A DNA stretch of 64,000 nucleotides from Elusimicrobiota bacterium. Its GTDB lineage: Bacteria > Elusimicrobiota > Elusimicrobia > UBA1565 > UBA9628. The stretch is taken from NCBI GenBank assembly GCA_016218545.1, contig JACRDQ010000010.1, positions 1 through 64,000 on the forward strand. The letters run 5' to 3'. The translations under genes and the position numbers were made by a program. The notes beneath the pieces were generated by a model. That model saw only the letters and a list, made by a program, of their open reading frames with translations, ran no database searches and was not told the origin of the DNA. Below are positions 58,932 through 64,000 of this stretch, in pieces (position 1 is the stretch's first letter; each line of letters opens with the position of its first letter).

Positions 58932-59669
58932 TCACATCGAGGCGTCGGTCTCCCGCAGGCTCATCACGATCTCGCGGAAGATCTCGTCGTCTTGTCCCGC
59001 GGAGAACATGTAGAGGACCTTCTCTCCCAGGATGTAGGCTTCGGTCCTCTGGAAAGGGGATTCCACGGTCAGTTGGAGCCCCTTGAGCGAGGTGACCTGC
59101 AGGGGCTTCTTGTTGAAGGTCTCTCCGCGGGACTGCATGACCGTGTCGATGAACTTGTTGAGGCTGTCCACCGGGTGGGGGTTGTCGAGGAAGCGGCTCG
59201 GGGAGACCTCCAGGCGCACGATCCCGAGCTGGCCGAAGAGGCCCTCGTTGACGAAGTGGGAGGGGTCCGTGCCCCGCTTGGCGAAGTGCACGACCTCGAT
59301 GGTCTTGGAGCGGTCCTTGAAGGACGGGTACGCGGTGTAGCCCTCGGGCAGGCGGATGACATAGCCGGACGCTCCGAGATAAGCGCCCTCCTCGGTCTGC
59401 TGGCGTCCGGATTCCTCGGCGGGCTGGGGCTGGCGGAGGATGGCCAGGACCACGGCCACGACCACGAGGATGACCCCGCCCACGATGAGCAAGGTCCCGG
59501 CCTTGGCAGGCTTGCGCTCCTTGGGGAGGGGGGTCTTCAGGACGAACTTGAGGGCCTCGTCGAAGTCCGAGTCGGACACGCCCTCGCTGTGGAGCTGCTT
59601 GCGCAGACCGTCCACCGGGAATTTGTTGATGAATTGCCGCAGATACGCCACGACATCCGGATTGGGCAT
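58932..59669 (-). CDS. Single-pass membrane protein of unknown function
   Basis: The 245-residue protein has an N-terminal cytoplasmic helical segment (about 1-50). One membrane helix (about 60-80, LLIVGGVILVVVAVVLA) and a C-terminal outer domain (about 95-245) follow. It starts at an ATG 6 bases after a TATAGT -10 box, so it is probably leaderless. The outer domain (YVIRLPEGYTAYPSFKD) is not recognised. It is 25 bases upstream of the TPR gene and probably co-transcribed. Confidence 0.6.
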   Translation of the reverse strand: MPNPDVVAYLRQFINKFPVDGLRKQLHSEGVSDSDFDEALKFVLKTPLPKERKPAKAGTLLIVGGVILVVVAVVLAILRQPQPAEESGRQQTEEGAYLGASGYVIRLPEGYTAYPSFKDRSKTIEVVHFAKRGTDPSHFVNEGLFGQLGIVRLEVSPSRFLDNPHPVDSLNKFIDTVMQSRGETFNKKPLQVTSLKGLQLTVESPFQRTEAYILGEKVLYMFSAGQDDEIFREIVMSLRETDASM

Positions 59670-59675
59670 CAGGAG

Positions 59676-59681
59676 ACTATA
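59676..59681 (-). promoter_or_regulatory. -10 box (TATAGT), probable leaderless promoter
   Basis: On the minus strand TATAGT is separated from the ATG at 59669 by exactly 6 bases (CTCCTG). Confidence 0.6.
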
Positions 59682-59698
59682 GTAGGAAAACGGCCCTG

Positions 59699-60154
59699 CT
59701 AGGTCCAGGCCGCGATCAGGGCCCTGCGGGCCAGGTCAGCGATGCCAGGGCAGGAGGACTCCCTGGGACCTGCCACGTTGAGGACCGCGGGCTTGGTCAT
59801 GTCCAGGAAGCGGCGGATGCCTGAGGCGGGGTCCGAGCTTCCCAGGAGCACCACGGCCACGGGCTTGTCGTGGCGAAGGGCGAGCTCGCGGGTCAGGAGC
59901 GTGCCGCCGGTCAGGGGGGTCTTGAGCGCCAGGATGAGGGTGGCGTCCGAGTCCCGGACATTGGCCTCGGTGCGGGCCGGATAGTCCTCGCAAGGACCCT
60001 CGGTCATGGGGTAGCGCTCAGGCACCGGCCCATCCTCGGCCAGCCTGCCCTTGGGCACCGTGCCTCCGCACGGGATGCCCAGGGCCAGGGCCGCGTCCAG
60101 GGCCGCGCGGTCCACGCCGGTCTGTCCGCCTGAGATGACCCGGCCCGGCCTCAT
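59699..60154 (-). CDS. YpsA/MoCo-carrier-like nucleotide-binding protein
   Basis: The 151-residue protein opens with [26 protein letters not shown] and has RTEANVRDSDATLIL and GTLLTRELAL. These are typical of the putative molybdenum-cofactor carrier (PF12694) and YpsA/SLOG fold family. It probably binds a nucleotide or cofactor. ATG 60154 overlaps the stop of the upstream secreted-protein gene by 4 bases. The substrate cannot be deduced; molybdenum-cofactor genes are not in view. Confidence 0.75.
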   Translation of the reverse strand: MRPGRVISGGQTGVDRAALDAALALGIPCGGTVPKGRLAEDGPVPERYPMTEGPCEDYPARTEANVRDSDATLILALKTPLTGGTLLTRELALRHDKPVAVVLLGSSDPASGIRRFLDMTKPAVLNVAGPRESSCPGIADLARRALIAAWT

Positions 60155-60900
60155 GGTGAAGCGGCCAGGCCCAGGAGCACGAGGCTGGTGGTCTTGGCAC
60201 TGGCCAGGCCGGCGGGTTTGGAGTCCTTGCCGAAATCCGGGGCAAAGCCCCCGGACCCGTCCTGCTGGCGCGCCAGTTGGGCGAGGATCTTGGACCGCAT
60301 GGGCAAGTCTACGCCGAGCCTGCCCGCCGCGAGCAGGGCCAGGGCCAGGGTCTCGGCGCTGTAGTACTGGCGGTGGAACACGTTCTTGTCGAGGAAGCCC
60401 GTGCCGTCCCACATCTTGAGGGCCCGGTGGAGGCGCGCCTTGCCCATGGCGCGGTCCTTCTCCATGACCGCCGCGAGGAAGAGGAGGTCCGCTTGCTCGT
60501 TCCAGCGCTGCACTTCCTTGGAGGACTCTTTCTCGGTGCGCACGCGCTTGTCCCCGAGCCTGGCCACGGTCACGAGCTCCGTCTCGAAGAACGCGGACTT
60601 GGCCTGCCTATGGCCGAAGAGGGCCTTGAACTTGCCTGCCTTGGCGTGCTGGCGCTTCTTGAGGCCTCCGGCTACGAGGCGGCCGGCTTCCGTGGCTTTG
60701 AGCGCCTGCACCGCCAGGAGGTTGTCAGGGCAGAGCCAGTAATCCTTGGATCTGGGGTCCTGCTTGAGCAGGCCCACTTCCTTGTCAAGGAGGCTGCTGA
60801 GGAAGGACATGGCCCTGCCCACGGAGAGCTCGGGCTCCGGCTTGGCCCAGGCAGTGACGCTCAAGCCCAGCGCGAGGGCCGCCAGGACGATCCTGTTCAT
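60151..60900 (-). CDS. Secreted alpha/alpha-toroid-like protein
   Basis: The 249-residue protein has a signal peptide (about 1-19, AWA then KPEP) and a helical body. Near residues 210-225 it has RQQDGSGGFAPDFG, typical of prenyltransferase/squalene-cyclase-type toroid repeats. RQYYSAETLALALLAAG fits the same helices. It starts at an ATG 6 bases after a TAATAT -10 box. It may bind a ligand rather than catalyse. It is coupled to the following YpsA-like gene. Confidence 0.55.
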   Translation of the reverse strand: MNRIVLAALALGLSVTAWAKPEPELSVGRAMSFLSSLLDKEVGLLKQDPRSKDYWLCPDNLLAVQALKATEAGRLVAGGLKKRQHAKAGKFKALFGHRQAKSAFFETELVTVARLGDKRVRTEKESSKEVQRWNEQADLLFLAAVMEKDRAMGKARLHRALKMWDGTGFLDKNVFHRQYYSAETLALALLAAGRLGVDLPMRSKILAQLARQQDGSGGFAPDFGKDSKPAGLASAKTTSLVLLGLAASP

Positions 60901-60906
60901 GGCCTG

Positions 60907-60912
60907 ATATTA
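60907..60912 (-). promoter_or_regulatory. -10 box (TAATAT), probable leaderless promoter
   Basis: On the minus strand TAATAT lies exactly 6 bases before the ATG at 60900 (spacer CAGGCC). Confidence 0.55.
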
Positions 60913-60996
60913 CGAAATACAAGGGCTGGGTTCATGCGCTTTGGTATCATGTCAGTCCATTCAGTTGGTAGAATCGTCTCAGAGCATGGGAACACC

Positions 60997-61482
60997 GTGA
61001 AAACCGCTTCGACCACAGCGTACCTGGACATCGAGACCTCGTTCTCCCGCAGCATCACGATCATCGGCATCCACCGGCCTGGCCAGGGCACGGTCCAGCT
61101 CGTCAGGCCCGAGGCCACGCGGGAGAAGACCCTGGAAGCCTTGGACGGCGCAGAGCGCCTGGTCACCTTCAACGGCACCTGCTTCGACCTTCCGGTCATC
61201 AGGGGCGAGCTCGGCGTGGACCTCAAGACCCGCTTCGACCACTTCGACCTGCGCTATGCGTGCGCCAGGCAGGGCTTGAAAGGCGGATTGAAGAAGATCG
61301 AGTTCCTGCTCGGCATCGAGCGCGACACCGAGGGAGTGGACGGCTGGGCGGCCATGCGCTTGTGGGAGGAGTGGGGCCGGGGAAGCAAGGAGTCCCTCGA
61401 CCTCCTGCTCAGGTACAACCGCGAGGACATCGAGAACCTGCCTCTGCTCGAGGCCAAGATCGCAAGCCGGAGCCTGGGATGA
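60997..61482 (+). CDS. YprB-like ribonuclease H-fold 3'-5' exonuclease
   Basis: The 161-residue protein has the DEDD nuclease pattern: YLDIETSF (first Asp/Glu), LVTFNGTCFDLPVI (second Asp region), DLRYACARQGLKGGLKKIE and YNREDIENL (YNxxD). It resembles the YprB/DUF exonuclease domain. Start GTG 60997 is chosen for its GGGAA site and the position of the first strand; a TAGAAT -10 is at 60969-60974. It overlaps the lipoprotein-like gene by 4 bases. Confidence 0.75.
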   Translation: MKTASTTAYLDIETSFSRSITIIGIHRPGQGTVQLVRPEATREKTLEALDGAERLVTFNGTCFDLPVIRGELGVDLKTRFDHFDLRYACARQGLKGGLKKIEFLLGIERDTEGVDGWAAMRLWEEWGRGSKESLDLLLRYNREDIENLPLLEAKIASRSLG

Positions 61483-62300
61483 GGACGACCGCCGGGATCG
61501 TCGCGGTGCTGCTCCTCTTGGGGACGATGCAGTCATCCTGCAAGCCCAAGCAGGCGCCTCCTCCCTCGGCTCCCGCCGAGTCCGCCCCGACGTCGGCCGC
61601 CCCTCAAGCGGTCCAGGCCGGCCCCGCGGACGGCGACGACCCCGTGGCGGCGCGGGCGGCGGCCTTGGCGGAGGAGCTTTCGGCCGAGGCGACCGACGTC
61701 GGTATCGGCGCCGAAGAGCTCAAGGGCTGCTCGACATCCTGGCTCCGCGACACCGAAGGATTCATCAGGACGGCGTTCTCCCTGTCCGCGGAGCAGGCGG
61801 CAGAGCTCGGCCTGCCCCAGTCGGTCCTGACGGACTTCACGCAGGATGAGATCCAGCGCTACGGCTCCAAGAACTTCAAATGCCCGTCGGTGCCCGGGAC
61901 CTATCTCGACCTGCTCCCAACCGACGGCAGCCAGGTCCTCGAGTGTTACAGGAAGCTGGCGGGAGGCGGGAGGTACGTTCAGGGGTTCCGCGAGACCGAC
62001 ACCGCCGTTCTGGCGCAGACCAGGTTCGTTGGCGGCGCGGCCTACTGGGAGAGGCTGCACTGGCAGCCGATTTTCCAGCGCTGGGACTCCCTCCAGGAGA
62101 GCGACCGGCTGCGCGAGCGGCGCCTGACCCTTGAGAAGCAGTTCGGCGTGGGCAAGCAGATCGAGGCGGTCCAGGCCTATTACGCGAAGAAGGGGGCCCT
62201 ATCCGGGAATCCCCATGGCCTCAAGCGCGCCTTCCTCGAGGCCCACAAACCCCGGATCATCTACGAGCTTGCCGGGCTGAAGCTCCAGTCGCTCCCATAA
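61479..62300 (+). CDS. Secreted (possibly lipo-) protein of unknown function
   Basis: The 273-residue protein has a hydrophobic N-terminus (about 6-20) followed by MQSSCKPK, a weak lipobox (Ser-Ser-Cys), then an Ala/Pro/Ser-rich linker. The body (about 75-270) contains YGSKNFKCPSVPGTYLDLL and AYWERLHWQPIFQRWDSL, unrecognised. It may be a lipoprotein. It is coupled to the exonuclease gene by an ATGA overlap. Confidence 0.6.
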   Translation: MRTTAGIVAVLLLLGTMQSSCKPKQAPPPSAPAESAPTSAAPQAVQAGPADGDDPVAARAAALAEELSAEATDVGIGAEELKGCSTSWLRDTEGFIRTAFSLSAEQAAELGLPQSVLTDFTQDEIQRYGSKNFKCPSVPGTYLDLLPTDGSQVLECYRKLAGGGRYVQGFRETDTAVLAQTRFVGGAAYWERLHWQPIFQRWDSLQESDRLRERRLTLEKQFGVGKQIEAVQAYYAKKGALSGNPHGLKRAFLEAHKPRIIYELAGLKLQSLP

Positions 62301-62351
62301 GAGGCCTCTTCGGCCCACGCGGCCGCCAAGGACAGGCTGAAGGAGAATGTC

Positions 62352-62425
62352 TGCGCCCGCCTGGACTTGAACCAGGGACCATCCCGTTATGAGCGGGGTG
62401 CTCTGACCAACTGAGCTACGGGCGC
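62352..62425 (-). tRNA. tRNA with CAU anticodon (elongator Met or Ile2)
   Basis: The 74-base cloverleaf has a 7-bp acceptor stem (GCGCCCG/CGGGCGC), D-arm TAGCTCAGTTGGTCAGAGC, anticodon loop CTCATAA and T-arm CCTGGTTCAAGTCCAGG. The anticodon stem has one C-A mismatch at its base. Base pair 1-72 is intact, so it is not initiator tRNA. CCA is not encoded. Elongator Met and lysidine-modified Ile2 cannot be told apart with certainty. Confidence 0.93.
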
Positions 62426-62435
62426 GTGTGCAGAG

Positions 62436-62441
62436 ATTGTA
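62436..62441 (-). promoter_or_regulatory. -10 box of the tRNA gene
   Basis: TACAAT on the minus strand lies 10 bases upstream of the mature tRNA 5' end. No clear -35 was found. Confidence 0.5.
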
Positions 62442-62467
62442 CCACAACGAGCCAGGCTTGCCGTCGG

Positions 62468-63952
62468 TCAGGGAACGGATTTCTTGAGCACGTCCACCAA
62501 GCGCACCATGGCCAGGGTGTCCTGGCCGCAGTACTCCTTGAGGTCTGCCATGAGTCTGGCGCGGTCAGCCTTGGAGATGCTGTCTGACATGAGCTGGAAG
62601 TAAGCTGTCTGGGCATCCTCGCCATTGGCCACAGCCATGCCTGAATAGGTCATCTCAGGGACCAGCACAGGAAGGACCTTCTTGATGGACCACCGGCCCT
62701 TGAACCCCGGGTGGACGTAGTGGGACTTGCTGAAGGATTCTGCTGAATCCCACAACCTTTCTTTCATGGAAAGGAGCTTCTTTGAATGCTCTGGATAGTG
62801 CTCTGCCAGCACGCGCAGGCACATGCCTTCGAACTGCTTGTTGTACGCGATGACCGAGCCGCGGCTGGCAATGGCTTCTGTCAGGAACCTGGTCAATCCC
62901 GGCCTAGGGTCACCTGTCCCGTCACCCAGGTACTCGAGATGCCGCAAGGCCGCGCCTGGCTCATCCTGGATGTGCACTGATGCCTGGAAAGGCAACTGCT
63001 CCAGGGGCCGGTGGTCATCATAGGGTGGGATAGCAGGGCTAATAGTCTCAAAATCCAGGTAATGCAGGGGATATTTGAGCTTGGCCAGGTGTTTTGCGAT
63101 CTCGCGGTCATCGATGAGGGTCTGTTGGTTTTTTTCAGCCAGTCTTTGGAGCGCTTGCTGGGGAGAGAGGGGGAAATCCTCAGGGATGTCCTTGATCGCC
63201 ATGATGCCGTTCTGCCGCAAAAGCGCTGTTTTCTCCCAGGGAAGGTGCTTGATGTCGTAAATCGAGTATTCCGGGATATCCTCCCAACAGGCATCATAGA
63301 AATCGCAACCATGAGGAGAGGAGCACCATGGACCGAGTTCCGTCGAAGGAGGTTTTTGTGATGACAGTAATTTAGCCAATTCCTCCAATTTATCTGTAAT
63401 TCCGTGTTTTAATAAACCCGTCTCTTTGGTCACATCCGCGATGATGAAGAGCTTGTCGAGGTCCAAGGCTCCTTTTCGCAGGTAGGAGCCGTTCATGTGC
63501 ACGATGGCAGCAGCAGAGACCTTGAGTCCTGCTTCCTCGACCACGAAGCGCTGGATGGTCGCATCCTGGAGGTGGGTATCCTTGACCTCAGAGGAGCATT
63601 TGACCTCATAGATGGTCCAGGCGCCCTTGCGGAGCACCATGATGTCGGGCCTGACAAGCACTCCGTGAGCCATGAACGCGGCCTCGTAAAGGACGCAGGC
63701 CCCGGCTTCAATGACTTTCTGCGTGCTGGCCAGGGCTTCAGTGAGGTGCCTGTGGTCCTCTTCGATGAGGGTGCCATCGGGAAAGCGGTCGCGCGCCAGC
63801 TCTCCGACCTCCCTGCCTTGCTCGAAGATCCTCTGGAGGAACGGGTCAAGCTTGCGCGAGCGGCCCTGCGCGTGGCGGTAGAGCCACAGGGCCTTGGGGC
63901 ACTGCATGCCGCGCAGGTATTGGGTCTTCGACAGGAATATGAGTTGGGACAA
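62468..63952 (-). CDS. Cas4-like nuclease fused to DUF2779 exonuclease domain
   Basis: The 494-residue protein has an N-terminal PD-(D/E)xK part with RPDIMVL (Asp103) and YEVKCSSEVKD (Glu116, Lys118). Cysteines C18 and C210-x5-C216-x5-C222 could hold a 4Fe-4S cluster as in Cas4/AddB. The C-terminal part (about 297-490) is DUF2779 with LDFETISP (Asp300, Glu302) and YCGQDTLAMVRL, typical of RNase-H-like exonucleases. It probably processes DNA ends or foreign DNA. TTG 63952 has GGAAGGATT upstream; a TATAAT at 63978-63983 is the promoter. No CRISPR array is near. Confidence 0.8.
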   Translation of the reverse strand: MSQLIFLSKTQYLRGMQCPKALWLYRHAQGRSRKLDPFLQRIFEQGREVGELARDRFPDGTLIEEDHRHLTEALASTQKVIEAGACVLYEAAFMAHGVLVRPDIMVLRKGAWTIYEVKCSSEVKDTHLQDATIQRFVVEEAGLKVSAAAIVHMNGSYLRKGALDLDKLFIIADVTKETGLLKHGITDKLEELAKLLSSQKPPSTELGPWCSSPHGCDFYDACWEDIPEYSIYDIKHLPWEKTALLRQNGIMAIKDIPEDFPLSPQQALQRLAEKNQQTLIDDREIAKHLAKLKYPLHYLDFETISPAIPPYDDHRPLEQLPFQASVHIQDEPGAALRHLEYLGDGTGDPRPGLTRFLTEAIASRGSVIAYNKQFEGMCLRVLAEHYPEHSKKLLSMKERLWDSAESFSKSHYVHPGFKGRWSIKKVLPVLVPEMTYSGMAVANGEDAQTAYFQLMSDSISKADRARLMADLKEYCGQDTLAMVRLVDVLKKSVP

Positions 63953-63977
63953 GGAAATCCTTCCGCTAAAAGGATAT

Positions 63978-63983
63978 ATTATA
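63978..63983 (-). promoter_or_regulatory. -10 box upstream of the DUF2779 gene
   Basis: TATAAT on the minus strand lies 25 bases before the TTG start, with a ribosome site between. The -35 would lie outside the window. Confidence 0.55.
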
Positions 63984-64000
63984 TGTCTCGCAAACGCATG

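Noticed and set aside
62352..62425. CAU tRNA considered as initiator tRNA
   Set aside because: The first acceptor pair G-C is intact, unlike initiator tRNA, and there are no three consecutive G-C pairs diagnostic of the initiator anticodon stem on both sides.
62300..63960. CRISPR-Cas locus suggested by a Cas4-like domain
   Set aside because: No repeats, no other cas genes; the protein also carries DUF2779, which points to a different family.

Overview
The window is a GC-rich, gene-dense stretch of a diderm bacterial chromosome around a probable replication origin. Signs of a diderm are a beta-barrel porin-type protein, many signal peptides, and a periplasmic-type PhoR sensor. Gene content and order (mannose-family PTS with HprK and RapZ next to hpf/dnaA, B12-dependent ribonucleotide reductase, many unassigned secreted proteins) would fit Elusimicrobiota or a relative. 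That assignment is an inference; no 16S rRNA is present. Genes are packed with ATGA-type overlaps, and no gene-free stretch exceeds 300 bases. The largest gaps are 22207-22449 and 50852-51095 (about 244 bases each), and both are AT-rich.

Layout. 1-235: truncated IS110-family transposase and its non-coding end. 236-4294 (+): TatD-like hydrolase, a membrane protein, and a two-module ATP-grasp ligase. 4307-22206 (-): one long co-directional array read away from the origin: hpf, hprK, rapZ, PTS EIIA/B/C/D, HPr, EI, lepA, lepB, nfeD-type protease, a zinc-ribbon protein, nrdJ, a dCMP-deaminase-like enzyme, and a secreted caspase-like protein with ten Cys-rich Sel1 repeats. 22207-22457: oriC candidate with DnaA boxes. 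22450-34628 (+): dnaA, dnaN, dciA-like, gyrB, a small lower-GC insert, gyrA, a secreted protein, serS. 34632-36854 (+): an HD phosphodiesterase-like protein, a cyclic-nucleotide-binding-domain protein and a CYTH enzyme, possibly a nucleotide-signalling set. 36857-46623 (+): a complete phosphate regulon (phoB, phoR, porin, pstSCAB, phoU, DUF47, pit) with a Pho box before pstS.

46620-50851 (-): a degenerate LAGLIDADG-domain protein, parA, parB, a secreted protein and asd, mostly overlapping and apparently one operon. 51096 (+): a second cyclic-nucleotide-binding protein. 51575-54364 (-): a polyamine cluster (deoxyhypusine/homospermidine-synthase-like, agmatinase-like, acetylpolyamine-deacetylase-like). 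54453-62300: secreted or membrane proteins of unknown role, a second TatD, a YpsA/MoCo-carrier-like protein and a YprB-like exonuclease. 62352-62425 (-): a tRNA with CAU anticodon. 62468-63952 (-): a Cas4-like plus DUF2779 double nuclease.

The strand switch at about 22.3 kb, the dnaA-dnaN order and the nearby parAB all agree with an origin here. The points most worth following are the LAGLIDADG-ParA-ParB operon, the caspase/Sel1 protein, the fused ATP-grasp enzyme, the putative cyclic-nucleotide set, repeated promoters whose -10 box sits about 6 bases before ATG (leaderless mRNA), and two striking hairpins (hprK leader; pstS/pstC junction).
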